Shown: positions 24,220-37,454, numbered from the stretch's first letter. The stretch: DNA of 64,000 nucleotides from Epiperipatus broadwayi (GCA_028023455.1 JAQFVV010000049.1:3819649-3883648); one strand, 5' to 3'. Numbers and translations are program-made. Notes: generated by a model from the sequence alone, not told the origin.

Positions 24220-25175
24220 TTACAACACCCGTACTTGCCCTCATGATACTGTTGTTATAAATTTGGGAAATAAAAATTTAAAATGTTCCCAAAGAGCAAA
24301 ATTTAATGATGGCAACAGTCCAGGAAAGTTTAATAATACCATGAATTGGTTTGTTTATGGGATAAAATTAAAATAATTGTCTCAGTTTTAAAGGAACAAC
24401 ATTCTACATTAAAATTAGGAGAAATTCAATAAGAATAAATCATCAATATTTGAGTTTATGAATTGTTAAACATAAAAAGCATTTAGTATAGAATGAGTAG
24501 TGTTAAATATGAGAATGGGCAATAGAAATAAAATGAATATTCTAGTAGATAGTAAACTTTATAAAGATACCACATTGAAAAAAATAAAATCAAGGCATTT
24601 ACTATAAGTAAAGAATGATCCAGAAATAAATATAATCTTAAAAATGAATCTCTTCATAGCTTCTTTTAGGATTGGTAGAATTGCTATCAACATTAATTTT
24701 GCATTTGCAGACCATTTAAATCAAGTTTTAATTTTTTAATTCACTGGGAAAATAATATTACTGTTATTACAAGAACATGATTCTGCAGTTGTCTGTATAG
24801 GCATTATATCTTTTTATTTATTTTTATCATCAGTTTTCATCATAAGAAAAATAAAGATGAATATGTTTTATTTTATTAAAATAAAATTGAAGTGGTTAAA
24901 ATAAACTCATTCACATGTACTGACACTTCTAATTGATTATGTAACATAATGTAAAAATATGTTCACTCTCCTTTTATGGCTCCATATTTTATATAACAGC
25001 ATTAGTTCAATTCTTTTGTTAATTATATTTGTTGATATCTTACTTTATATATTTCATTAAAAGCCAGACAATTCCAATACTAATAACAATCAACAATTTC
25101 AAACTGTTGTCAAGGCAACCTCCTTTTAATACTAAAAACATAAATAAGTAATTTAGCAATGTATATAATTGTAAT

Positions 25176-25474
25176 CTTATGGAAAAAAAAATTAATCTTT
25201 CAATATGCACTATTAGATTAAATTTACATCCACTCATCCATCAATACTAAATTTGAACAAATAATTTGTCAATTAAAATATCAATCTCATAATAAGTTTA
25301 TGTCCTGATTTAAGCATGGTCAATAAGAAATGATTTATATAAAATAAGCTCTAAGTATAAATGTTACACTTATGCTTTTACAATACATATTGATGAGTGA
25401 GTGCATGTAAATTTAATCTAATAGCACATGTGTGAAGATTAATTTCCTTCTACAAGATTATATATATATATCAT
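25176..25474 (+). repeat. Fold-back unit: full copy preceded by truncated inverted copy
   Basis: Bases 25251-25474 form a unit also found at 48.4 and 48.8 kb (shared text ataagctctaag, cttatgcttt, atgtaaatttaat). Bases 25176-25250 are the reverse complement of its last part (about 25385-25465). The layout of a full unit with a shorter inverted copy in front matches that of the other fold-back families here. No ORF. Confidence 0.8.
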
Positions 25475-25777
25475 TAAAAATCATTCAAGACTTAGACAAT
25501 TCCAATATCAATAACAATTGACAATTTCAAATCAACCGCCTTTTATCAATATGTGTGTGTTGCATTAAGAATGTAAATTATGCAAAATGGGCAACAATAT
25601 ACAAATTTTGGCATTTAATCAAAGATTGAAATCAAGGGAGCAGATATTATAGTTTAACTGTATAAAAAGAATAACAAAAACTAAAACCTTCAATTTATAC
25701 CAACATTTGGCTTTTAAAGGTTTTTTTTATTAAAGCTGAAGAAAATGGTGTTATGCCAATAAACAATATATATATAT

Positions 25778-25907
25778 AGAAAGAGACAACATGTGAGATG
25801 GATAAATGAAATAAGGAAGTGTGTTGCAGTGATGTGGAAAAGATGGATTGAACTTGGAGATCTTTATCATGCAGTTGATTGAAAATAATTAAAAATGATG
25901 ATGATTA
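25778..25907 (+). pseudogene. 5'-truncated RTE LINE fragment (3' end)
   Basis: About 110 bp match the last 40 or so codons of the intact RTE at 40.6-40.75 kb: agagaccacatgtgagatgg there reads agagacaacatgtgagatgg here, and both run to the end near gcag(t)tggattga. It ends in a (ATG)n tail near 25896-25904. It is an old, heavily 5'-truncated retrotransposition product. A 7-8 base A/T-rich target duplication cannot be distinguished from the surrounding AT repeats. Confidence 0.85.
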
Positions 25908-25909
25908 TA

Positions 25910-27525
25910 TTTAATGTGAGCATAGTGAAACCAATATTTCAGAAAAAGCCAAATTCTTTGTTAACATTTTTGATAAATTGTAACTTATAGTCTAAATATT
26001 TTTATCTTTATATCTGTTATTGTATTAAATATCAAGGACTTAAAATATGAATAAAAAATAAAATATTTTCACATTTGATATCAATGCATCAAATCAAATT
26101 TGTTGTAGTTATTCTCCGCATAGTTATTCAAACATTCATATTTTTCTGTCAAGTACATGTTCCATATTCTTTTTTTTTTCTCAATTTTTTATTATAAAGT
26201 AGAGATTTTATAGATAGAAAATTATGGTAAATATTTTAAAATTGTGCTCCCCTATTGTACATTAGTGGTTTATTTTTATTTTATTAAAATTTCTGCTTAA
26301 ATGATCATTGAGAAATCTGAATATCCTTTTAATATGATTTCTCTTTCTTCCCAGATTAAAAAACTATGAATTCAGCAGAGGACTTTTTTAGTTAGCACTT
26401 AATCTATCCAATCTTCAGTATTGTCCACTTACTATGTGATCAATCTGAATAGGTAGGTATCAAGTAGAATTTAATTGTTTTTCTTTTTATTGTTGATAAA
26501 AATAAAGTAGTAATTTACAAAACAACATGGAGAAATGTTTTAAAAGATATTGCTAACTTTTATAAGCATACAGTCAACATAAAAAAATGAAAAGAAAAAA
26601 ACAAATCATAAAAAATTTATAGCAGTAAGTTGAAGATTTCTTTCTCCCTTGGTCAAATTCGATAATGTTATCATAAATTCTAATTTTAAATTGAACCTAT
26701 AATTTTGCTTGCTTATTGATAAACTTTAATATTGAACTTTTTAATGTTTGAAGGTTAACAACTTAAGTATAGACATACTTTAATGCATTTCTGCATCATG
26801 CATAAGCATTTATTTATCATAAACCTTTAAAACTAAATAATTATGTCTGTAATGAACTATTTAATAGTAAGTTATTGTTTGTTTTGTTTGCTTTTGTCAC
26901 ATATTAAAATAGACATTCTACGGAATTAAAGTTTTTGCAAAACATAAATTTTATCATATCTTCACCATCTTTGTTTATAAAGTTTATGTATTTTTTTTTT
27001 TTGGTTTGCCTACATTAAATCACAATAGAATTTTGGAATCCTAAATAAATATATGATTCAGGATTACTATACTATATATTATAGCTTTTATTGTTCATTG
27101 CAATTGATAAATTTATTTCCATTTAATTTTTTTTTTCTAGCTAAATATTTAAACTTTAAATTCCCATACCAACATTTAATGATGACAATATGTTGTTTGA
27201 ATGCAATTATTATATTTATCTCCATACTATTTTACGTCATTATTACACTAATATGTATTATAAATTTTTAAACAACTAAACGATTGTTTGTGTTCTGATT
27301 ATGTCTTAATAATTATCTTACACAAAAGTCAAGCTTGAATATGTCCACTTCAATGTAAATTAATTGTGCAGCTATAAATTATTGTATTATCTGTATATGC
27401 ATTGCTATTTCAGTTCATTCTATGTCTGCCTATTATGCAAGTGTATAGTTAAGAAAAGTCCTTTTCATTTTAAATTATGATTTAAATTAAACATTTTAGA
27501 CACTAGTCTTTATTTTTATCACTCA
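25910..27525. other. AT-rich DNA, no gene recognised
   Basis: Simple AT-rich sequence with T-runs (for example 26170-26181 and 26990-27002). The small ORF at 27053-27271 is hydrophobic and low complexity and has no homologous look. Confidence 0.5.
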
Positions 27526-27527
27526 CG

Positions 27528-27622
27528 TTTTTTTTTTTTTAATGTAACAAAGCATCGGCTGGGAAGCGAATCCTGAACAACTGCTTGTAAGGCAGCTGTG
27601 CTAACCACTCGGCCACCAATGC
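27528..27622 (-). mobile_element. tRNA-Val-like minimal SINE, copy 5
   Basis: The minus-strand 71-nt head (27622 to 27552) has ends GCATTGG / CCGATGC, A-box tggccgagtggttagc and B-box ggattcgcttccc. It is followed by tttgttacatt and a run of about 13 A (plus-strand T-run 27529-27540). It has the same length and layout as copy 3. Confidence 0.85.
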
Positions 27623-27629
27623 TGCAGAT

Positions 27630-30585
27630 ATTGAAAGTTAACTTAGAAAGAAGAATTAAAAGCCATGACTGTTATTTTTAACTATCTTCTTGTTGGTTAC
27701 ATACTCAATTTATTTTATCATTCTTCATTTTTTTGGAAATAAAAATTATTTGCTCCACTAACAATATTTGTATTTTTGTTTATAAGTTAATTGTTCTCTG
27801 GAAACTAAATTAAAGGTATATAATAATTAATAAGACACTGCCATTATTGTTAATTACTTATCATGTACGAATTCTCCACTTGTTTATAAAATTTATGATT
27901 ATTTAGCTACATGTATCAATGTCCATTTACAAAGTCAAATGAAATTTCAGTATATTATTATTTTGGAACCGAGTTTAAAATGTATTTTAAAATCATTTAT
28001 CTTTGTGAAAGTATTATTTACAATTTGACTCTGAACATGAATATAATTTTTTTCTTTTCTAAGCGAAATATGCAAATTTGTTTTTTTAAAAAGAAAACTG
28101 AAATAATTGTACAAAAATAGAAGTAGGTTTTCTTTTTATAAAATCAATTTTTCTTTTCTCTTGACTAGATTGAGATATCACTCCATTCAAATCCTAGAAT
28201 TTTCACTATGATTTCTGGAGACTACTAATGGTTAGCTAGATCTAATTTGGAACACTTTTGAATGATACTTTGAATAACTCCAGCCGAAATGAGAGATAGA
28301 GTATATTTAAATGTCAGCTAAAAATTACAAGCCTAAATTATCACCATAAACATATTTTTAATATTTGTCAGAAAGAAAGAAATGACAATTGTTTTAATTT
28401 GGCGAGTCTTATATTAAAAGTTTGATTTGTATTTTATTTTAACTAATCTGAATTTGTAAATAATATTTGTTATCTGGATATTATTTTGAAAGAAACTGTC
28501 AATTTAAAAAAAAAAAGAAATAAATAAATTTGTAATAACTTCTCTTTATTTGTTAATTTTTTTTTTAAAATAATTATTACACAACACATATGTTTACTAA
28601 GCTTATATATTTTATATAAGTTATTAATAAAAGGAAAAGAAATGCATATATATAAATTTCCTAGACCTCAAATAACTGAAGTTAATATTGTAATTAATGT
28701 TATTAGTCTCATTGGTTTATAGTTAAACTTATATTTGACTACTGAAAATAGAATTTTATGACGATGGATTTATATATATATATGCAATCATTTGTTCATT
28801 ATATAGTAGTTTACGTATGTTCACATCCATATGGGAAAATACATTCCTATTTGTTTAATGAGTTAAAGATCAATGTCAGAATTGGTCATCCCTATATAAA
28901 TTATATTTGTATTAAATTAGCTTTAGGATCAAAAAGTCACTTTTTATAATTATTGCATAGAAGGTTTATTCAGTTAGTGTTAGGACCAAAAGACTACTCT
29001 TTATAATTTTTTTTATATAAGAAGTTATGTTTAACATTAGCAGCTAAAAGATCATTTCTTATTATGATTGTGATAAGCATTGATGTTTATTCCATATAGA
29101 GCATATGTATGTTTAAGTATTAGGAAACACAAAAGTTAAAGAAATGTTTATATTTATGGATTCATACATACATAGTGTTACATTTACTTTTATTAAAGTC
29201 AGAGTTAAAGGTACAGTGAATGTGTTATATTTTCTATGATTATGTTAATACTATGATGTATAAAGATTAAAGAACTTTGTTAAAAAATAAATTGCATATC
29301 AATTAATGACTATACTTTGTAAATAAATTATTATTACATGATTTGTTACTTTGTTTATGTAAAAGATTCTGGTCTACCATCATTCATCAGAAATAACTTA
29401 TGTTTTTGCAATTTAGGCCAGCAATACAAATGAAGCTGTGTAACGGTTACTTTATTATATCGAATAAAATATGGTTTTAAATATACTTTAGTTTATTTTC
29501 TGATGCTTAAAATCAGGTAGTATCCATGTATATTTATGTAAATAAATAAAGAGAAAGTATAAAAAATTGTGGAATATCTTAGTCTGTCCATTACAGTATA
29601 TATATAAATCATGTCTGCATATAAGTATGTCAGTAAATGTCATGCTTATATAAAATTAAAGCTAAAGTATATATGGCTCATTCTACAATTTATGTTACAT
29701 GAAGCTCATTGGGAGTTTTATTTATTCCCACATTATTTTAAGTACATAATTGTAGGATTGAGTATTTGAATAAATAATTAGAATGTTGCATTACTTTTTT
29801 ATATGGTTGCATTTTTAGTGAGAGACAAAAATGCTTTTTCTTAATGAATAGATAAAACTAAATCTGATGTTTATACTCCAAAAAAAAAAATTTAAAATAT
29901 TTTTTAATGTAATTATGAACCTAAAGTTTAACCAAAAACAAACTGACCATGTATGTAAGCTATATGTTTCTTTACAAAAAAAAATTTAAACTCGACATTT
30001 TAAAATACATTACATGACATTCAGTGGCTAGAAACTTAAAACCACCATTAATTGTGTCCACTATTTGAAACTTGAATATGTTACGCTAAAACATGCAAGT
30101 TATAATAATATCTATCTCATAAGATTTAATGAGAAAAATTACAATAAAAAAACCATGACAATTTAAAACAATATGGAAATTCTTATTGAGTAAATAACCA
30201 TTTTAATCTTATATTAGTAATGTATACATAAATCTATGAAGAAAATTCTGATACATATTTATATTATTTAACCCTCACAAGAAGTTATGCACAAATTTGT
30301 CAATCAACTGCTTTTCTACTGTTATGCAGATGTAAGTTGTTTGAGACCAAATATTTTTTATTAAAACTATTTCATAATTCATCAACAGTGCTTTGGTAAA
30401 AATTGATAATATTCTAAGAAACTTTTAAAACATTTTGCTCTGATCTTATAATTGTATATATTATGTAATTAATATTATTAGATAAAATTGTAAGCATTTA
30501 GCTTTTAAATTATTGTAAACTGATAACAGATATATATATATATAATAAATTAAGTTTAATGTCTGTATTCTTTCCAAAATATATG
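27630..30585. other. AT-rich DNA, no gene recognised
   Basis: No conserved coding frame. Simple runs at 28507-28517 and 29878-29890. One weak internal tandem repeat is listed separately. Confidence 0.5.
28916..29066 (+). repeat. Diverged three-unit tandem repeat, about 60 bp
   Basis: Three related segments contain ttaggatcaaaaagtcac, ttaggaccaaaagactac and attagcagctaaaagatc, each followed by a T-rich stretch. Divergence is high, so the array is old. Confidence 0.6.
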
Positions 30586-31172
30586 TAATATTCAAATTTA
30601 TATATATTAAATACAGTATTATTCATATAAATTTAACTTATTTTATAATAAGTACTTTTGATTATATTCCTGGTAGTTTTTGTCAACTATATAATGTTGA
30701 ATAATTAAACCGAGACCTCATTTCATAACTCCCACAATTCAATTCAGGTGCCCACAATTCTGTTATTTTAATACACCTGGGTCTCGTTTTACGCAATAGA
30801 TAGGTTCCTCAGAAAACACGCGCAAACGAAATCATGCAAAAATAGACATAACTTAATTGAAAAAGGGGGAATGCAGTCTGTGATTTTTCAAAATTCACAT
30901 AAAAGCAAAGCACCAACGTAAAATTACTTTAAAATTCGTGCAAAAAAAAAAAATAAGGAAATAAAATATGACTAATAAAAAATTTCAAATTTGAAAAAAA
31001 TTGATACAAGACAAACTTTTTTTAACTATAATATTTAATTTTATTCAAAATAATATATTTTTATGCATAATTTACAGTACAGTAATTTACATTTTTTTAT
31101 ACACGTTTTAATTATTATCGCTATTTGCCCAAAAACACGTTCGTTTGCAAACTAGTAAAAAATCAGATTCTC

Positions 31173-31196
31173 ATGTGATGTGATGTGATGTGATGT
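31173..31196 (+). repeat. (TGATG)n microsatellite
   Basis: About four and a half units lie inside the pogo-like element. The related copy at 34.3 kb has a single unit, so this expansion came after insertion. Confidence 0.9.
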
Positions 31197-31829
31197 ATTT
31201 GGCTTCTCCTTAAATGAAGTCAAGAATATCTCAGCAATTATTTTCACAAGAGGAAATACAACTAGAACCAAGTTCACTCTCATGTTGTGTTAATGGTTTT
31301 CTGTTGACGATGACAATGATTTTAATAATTGTTTATGAACTTAGACTTATGATAATAAAAAGACATTTATTCACCACTGCTGGGAAAAATTTAATTAAAA
31401 CTAACAACTAAAAATTAAATTCTTATTTTTGTCTTTAATTTTCAATTCCGTTTAAAAATCAAATTTCGTTTTACATCACATTAATTTCAAGTCGCCTGTA
31501 AGTAATTTTTAAATTGTTAATTACAATTAAAAATCAGATTTTAATTTTTAATTGTGCCCATTGCTATTACTGACCTTTTAAAAATAAACTTGTGGACACT
31601 AAATGATTAATAATTGATTATGTTTTTTTTAAAAAAGCAAAAACAGAATGTGATTTAAAATGCAAAATTAACACGCACAATGTTTGAACAAATTTACATT
31701 ATAATCTTGTAAAATTTAATGTGTGTATACATAAAATGTGGAAATCATGATTTTAATTTCATTATTGCATAAAATCTTACTATTATAAAGCACTGAAAAT
31801 ATTGAAATTACTAAGATGAAAGTAGAATT

Positions 31830-31904
31830 CCAATAATGTGCTATTACTTTCAATATGACATAAGTGTGCGAAATATATTATTTAAAGTAATAGCGCATTA
31901 TTGG
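31830..31904. repeat. Nested short hairpin, 21-bp arms
   Basis: The arms ccaataatgtgctattacttt (31830-31850) and its near-complement (31884-31904) differ at one or two positions. It is absent from the equivalent region of the second pogo-like copy, so it looks like a third-level nested insertion. Confidence 0.75.
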
Positions 31905-32204
31905 AGGTCGACTTCCGGTGAAACACGAATCGCGTAAGTTCAAAATCGTGTTAAATAAGTCCACATAAAAAGAGATTTAGGTGTATAACAACTTCTCACA
32001 ACTCCCATAATTCAATTCAGTTCTCCAGAATTGAATTGAATTACGGGAGTTATGAAACGAGGTCTCATTTTAATTATTCAACATTATATATAGTTAACAA
32101 AGACTACAAGGAAAATATTCAAAAGCATTTCTAATAAAATAAGTTAAATTTATATGATTATTACTATATTTAATATATAAAAATTTGAATATTATATATA
32201 TAAA

Positions 32205-33370
32205 GAAAAACAGATAATTTGTTTTAAGTTAATTTTAAAAGTAGTGATATATTTGATAGTTTAATTTATTAAAATATTTAATTTTAGTAAAGAGAATTTA
32301 GAAAAAAAATTGTTTGTTCTTCTAAGTAATACTTATTTTAAAATTTAATATCACTTAAAAATATTTTTACAGACTTCAGTTTATTTAAATTTACTATTTG
32401 AAATAAAATGATGTAATCATATTTTAGATTGAAGTATAATTTTATGATTTATGTAATGGAACATAAAAGAACAATAATCATATAGCAATTAGTATATAGT
32501 TAGATATAGTGTATATGAATATAGAGAAATATGTGTGAATATATGAGACTATTTCCAGAATTAAAATAAGACTACAAGGATGTATTAATTTCAATTAAGA
32601 ATAAAGAGCAAATATGTATAAGTGTTGCTTTTCTTGGGTTAATATTAAGAATATTGCAATAGGCTAATTTATAGCAGACTATTGCTTTGATTATTGCTGC
32701 TTTAATATCTGGTTGTTCAACTTTTGGTTTTAGATATTTAAAAAAATCACTATTTGCTTGAACAATTAGTCGCATTCTTGGCAGCTGATAAGAGATGATC
32801 CTTTCAAAATGCATGTATTTTGGAAATGATAAGACAGTTAGTATAGTAACAAAATAAAAAAAAATATTTTCAGTATTGTGTCTAAAAATTATAGCAATTC
32901 AATATGTATATTTATATTAAATAAACATAGCTTAAATTATGTGAAATGGAAATGCAAGTAAAATGCATTCCCATAAGTTATAAATAAATAACTCTCTTTA
33001 CATCAGCAAATGACAAAGAATAAAAAAAAATCCATCTATTTTTAAACTTAAATAAGTTTTGGTTTGCCAACACTGTTGGAAATTGAAATTAATATTTGGT
33101 AGTTGGGGAGGGAGTGTACTGCCACCATCAGATGGCGCTGCAACATCATCAATAATCGACCTGAAACCTGCAAGTGATAAATTTATTTACAAAAGTGGCT
33201 CAAAATTCACACACAAAAAAAAAGTTACGAAAGTGGCTAAACATTGTAAACTTAATAATAAATCAGTCCTATTCTATTTTTTATTACTTCATAATGTGAA
33301 GAAGATGATTTATTTTTAACTCAAGAAATATAATTTATTTTGACATTGATTTTATATACTTTAAACTAAC
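32205..33370. other. Non-coding DNA
   Basis: No gene recognised. A GC-richer patch at 33090-33180 (gccaccatcagatggcgc) stands out from its surroundings but its 86-codon ORF has no recognisable domain. Confidence 0.4.
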
Positions 33371-33374
33371 TATG

Positions 33375-33681
33375 TTTTAGATGTTATATATGTTGAACTC
33401 TTTCCATCATTTGTCATTAAATGTTGAATAACTAGAAAATTTTAAACTTTTCAAATACAAACAACTGTTAGTAATGACACCCAAATATACAACACATATT
33501 AGTATATTACACAATGATTTGAGTGGTTCTGGTCAGGCTGACTAGCCACGCCTGAAGAAGAATGGAGTATACTAACAGGTTTTTGTATTTTGAAAAGCTT
33601 AAATAAAGTTTAAAATTTTCTAGACATTCAATATTTAATGATAGATGATGGAAATAGTCCAACATATTATCACATCTAAAA
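33375..33681 (+). repeat. Fold-back element with CTGAAGA motif in the loop
   Basis: The left arm 33375-33473 is the reverse complement of 33569-33681 (cattaaatgttgaataact against agacattcaatatttaatg; tagaaaattttaaac shared). The loop contains cgcctgaagaagaatgg near 33549-33564. The right arm plus loop also occurs at 57.68-57.87 kb behind a tRNA-Lys-like head, so this is one dispersed family. No ORF. Confidence 0.8.
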
Positions 33682-33961
33682 TACCATAATCACAAATCTT
33701 CAAGCAACTTAAACTATATTTATTTGATATTTATAACTATCGAATTCTATTTTATTATCAATACACAACAGTTATTAAAAGTGAGATTGTCTCAATCTAT
33801 TTATTAATGCCATATTCACACCAGTCTAAAATATTAAATTCACTACATCATAAGCTTAAAAATGGATAGGTCTGTTTCATTTTTATTAATTACTAATATA
33901 AAGATAATTATTTATTCATAGTTCACAGGAATGTAGTTTACTTTTGTTTCACTTATGTATG

Positions 33962-35018
33962 CACCTGGGTCTCGTTTTATGCGGTAGATAGGTTCCACAG
34001 AATACTCGCATTAAAAAAAATCACACAAAAATAGACTTAACTTACCTTGAAAAATGGGGGATAGGGTCTGTAATTTTCAGAATTCGCATAAAAGCAAAGC
34101 AACAAGGAAAAATTACTTTAAAAATTCGCATTAAAAAAATAAGAAAATAAAGTATGACTAATAAAAAATATCAAATATTTGAAAAAAATTGATACAAGAC
34201 AAACTTTTTTTACTTTTTTTTATTAACTACAGTATTTAATTTTACATTTTTTAATACTATTGTAATCATTATCGTGATTTGACGATATGAGGTTTGTTTG
34301 TAAACCGGTAAAAAATCAGATTCGTCGATGTGATGTAGCTTCTCCTTGAACGAAGTCAAGAATCTCTCAGCAAGTATGCCCAGAGAAACTTGTTAGCCAC
34401 TTTATTTTCCATTCCCCACTCTACATTTCCCCATATTCTGCTCCATCCCATTTACACAACTAGTGTCAATTTCAGTCTTGTGCTGTGATAAGGTTTTCTG
34501 TTCACAATGATTTTTACTACTGAAATAAATTTTAAATGTTCACATTTTATTTCTATATTTAAAAAATGAAATCGCAATCAAAACAAAAAGATTATACATT
34601 ATCAGAAATATTATTTTCAGTTTATAAAATCAATAAAATCTTCGTTATTTATTTTAAAAATCTACATTATTTACTTTTGTTATACCTAACAAAATACCTT
34701 TTACAAGTTTAAAATTTTTGAATATTTATTGAGATATTTTTATATGTAAGTATAAATCTATTATTATTGTTTACTCATTAGTATAAGTAGGTTATTTATT
34801 CTAAACACAGCTTCAGGCCATATTCACGTTAGCTATTAATATAACGTTATATTTTTGAAAGAAAAAAAAAGTATTTCAAGTCAAAATAAGTTATTAATAA
34901 TTTAAAATTTCTTGATATCTAATAAATATAGTGAAATATGAAAGATATTAAGAAGAAAAATGAATCACATAACTTGAAAATCACATTAAAATAATCTGCA
35001 TAAAACGAGACCCAGGTG
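33962..35018. mobile_element. pogo/Tigger-like non-autonomous DNA transposon, second copy
   Basis: Starts CACCTGGGTCTCGTTTTATG and ends with the inverted cataaaacgagacccaggtg (ending at 35018), followed by TA. On the left the expected TA reads TG (33960-33961), probably a mutation. The 5' 400 bp and 3' end match the copy at 30.77 kb with moderate divergence. About 1.06 kb, no transposase ORF. It needs a transposase encoded elsewhere. Confidence 0.85.
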
Positions 35019-35329
35019 TACATATAAAAAATAAATTGAAGCAATATCAAATATCCCACTCCTTTTTTCTAAAGCCTTGAGAGAGATGGCAGATTTAACA
35101 TTTTTAAAAATTTTATAATAAAGAAAAAAATAATGTATATGGCCTTTTGAACATTTAATATTGCTTCTATGTATTTGACATATTTACAAGACCATTATCT
35201 ATTTGTCACAGTAATAATAAACTGCCATTAAAAATATGTTGCAAAATCAAGGACTCTTCTATAGCTTCTCAGGAAAAACAGTTAAGATGAATCTATTGTT
35301 AGTTCCTGTTTAATAATAATAAGAAACAG

Positions 35330-37300
35330 TCACTCTAAGGCGATTTCAATTCCTCCCTCCAAAAAAAGAAAACAGTAGAGAAACAAACAATGAAAGGAGA
35401 GAGAGACAAGAAAAAAATACTCTAAAATGAGTTCTGTAGTAAGTATATAAACAAATCTGTGAACCATAAATATGTCTACACCTAGACTATGATGGTCCAG
35501 TTTTTTATTTGATGTTTTATAATATTGTCTTTTAGTTTCCTCAGTAGAAACTTTTTCTTTCTGAAATACTTCACCAACTTGTCTAATTGTAACTCTCCAA
35601 CGTATTCTATTCACTGATATATTTTACCAATGGAAACAATTGACATTGCACTTCTTCAGAATGCCTTTGAAATAATTCTTATATTGTAGATATGACTTAC
35701 CTTTTCTGTAAAATCAATGTTCAAGTTCACCATAAAACACCCTTTTAGGAAGTATTCCATTTTTCATTTGTTTTTATATGTTCAATTTAATGAAGGTGTA
35801 ATTTTACAGTAATGGATTCATTAATATCATATTCTCTAAGTTGAAAATCATATTGTTTTTATAATCTTGCCATTTTATATTTAAAATTTTATGGAGTGCC
35901 GTTAAATGAAACTTTTGTAATGTTTTTATATTGCACTGATAGAGTGTCTGAGTTTCACACCTATACAATAAAATACCAGCTTTATACTCAACTAATTTAG
36001 CAACTATAGTTATATCCCTTTGATAAAATATTCTCTTTTAAATTGTTGAAAGCATCATCATACTGGAGTCTGTGTTGGATCTTAACATGTAAGTTCACTT
36101 TTCTACTTACAAAACTATCAAGATATTTAAATTACTTTATAGTCTCATATTGATAAAACTATCTAAGTCACATGTTGATGAGAATTCATCTACCCTTACT
36201 CACTGATAATGAATGTGAGATTTGTAAACATAAATTATTAAGCTAAGATCTTTATAAGTTGCATTCAAAATATTAAGAACATTTTGTAAACCATCTTTTC
36301 AACGGGAAGTAATATTGCAATCATCAGCTCACTGTAATACAGAATTCAAAAAGATGAAGTTCTTGCTTTTGCTTTCAACCAATTCAAATTAAAAAAATCA
36401 CTACCAAACTTGAATTGTATCTTGATTTCTAGTTGTTATAGCTGCTTATAAACAATTCCAAAGATCACTGTCATAAAAATGGAAAACCATGTTAGAGCAA
36501 GTACACATATTGTTTTACATGAGTTTTACTTCAAATGCATCAGATTTTTTTATCTGTAGTAATAATACTTCCTCTCATTCCATTATGTAGACATTGTATA
36601 ATACAAATGTGTTTTGATGTACTACCAATTAATCTCAAACAATGGCATTGTCCTATTAATTAAATCAAATGTCTTGATCAAATAAATAAAATCAGTATAT
36701 AAATCTTTTTTTTATTCACGACACTTTTTTTTTTTGCATTTGCTTGGTAAAAAAGTCATATTTATAGTGCTGCTTGATTCTCTAAACACATTTGAGTTTC
36801 TGGAAACCATTTATTTATAACTGGAAGCAATCTATTCAACAAAATTCTTGAAAGTATGTTTGCTGTAGTGGATAATAATGATATTTCATGATAGTTACAG
36901 CAATCTTGTCTATTCACATTGTTTTTTAAAAATTTGAACAAGAAAATCATCCTTAAGATTAGATTGCACAACTTCGTGTCCATATACTCCTAAAAAAGTC
37001 AATATTTTTGAAACCAAAATATCACCATATTTTAAAAGTCCAGATATTTCATTAGGACCTGCATCTTTTACATTTTTAAAATTACAAACAGCTATTTTAA
37101 CTTCATTAAGCTGGATATTTTTGTCCAAATTTAAATGAGAGATAAAAGGGATATTCAAAAGATGATCAAAATACTCTTACCACTTTTTGTAAACATCATT
37201 ATCATTATATAAGAAAGTGCTGTTGCTGGATTTAATAGGATTGTGATTCTTGTTTACCTTCTTACTAAATATAACTAGGTAACATTTGGATAATTAGCTA
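35330..37300 (-). pseudogene. Decayed non-LTR retrotransposon (LINE) reverse transcriptase
   Basis: Read on the minus strand from about 37,290 down to 35,330, successive frames give the RT and C-terminal parts of a LINE in the right order. The first piece contains KKWxEYFDHLLN (near 37,170), then LNEVKIAVCNFKNVKDAGPN (37,095-37,035). Next come CCNYHEISLLSTTANILSRI (near 36,890-36,830) and TLYQCNIKTLQKFH with ILNIKWQDYKNN (near 35,950-35,850). Last are LPKRVFYGELEH (near 35,760-35,725), LKKCNV and RIRWRVTIRQVGEVFQ (35,605 down). Frames shift and stop codons are frequent and the FADD region is not readable, so it is dead. The motif set differs from the RTE element next to it, so it is a separate LINE family. 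The 5' part is missing. The product would have copied its own RNA at nicked DNA. Confidence 0.85.
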
Positions 37301-37454
37301 GAATAGCTAGACTTAATACTTGAAAAACTCTTAAACTTATTGGAATATGAATATTGAAACTCATGTCATGGATATGAAAAATAAATGCAGTGATCACTAT
37401 AAATTTTAAACACTAAAAAGAAATTCATCTTTTCATAACTATATATCTAAACAT

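Larger units (their letters stand above)
30774..31983. mobile_element. pogo/Tigger-like non-autonomous DNA transposon
   Basis: The left end CACCTGGGTCTCGTTTTACG and right end (reverse complement of ataaaaagagatttaggtg) form terminal inverted repeats of about 21 bp with roughly six, mainly C-to-T, differences. Both ends are flanked by TA (30772-30773 and 31984-31985), the duplication typical of Tc1/mariner-pogo elements. The end sequence, with CTCGTTTTA, resembles Tigger-type termini. No transposase is present: the 65-codon ORF at 31214 has no such motif. The related copy at 33.96-35.02 kb shares most of its interior. Confidence 0.8.
30588..32200. repeat. Long palindrome interrupted by a DNA transposon
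   Basis: The left arm (about 30588-30746) and right arm (about 32015-32200) are reverse complements. For example, aatgttgaataattaaac on the left faces tttaattattcaacatt on the right, and gacctcatttcataactccc faces gggagttatgaaacgaggtc. The loop holds the pogo-like element at 30774-31983. The palindrome must predate that insertion. Confidence 0.8.
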
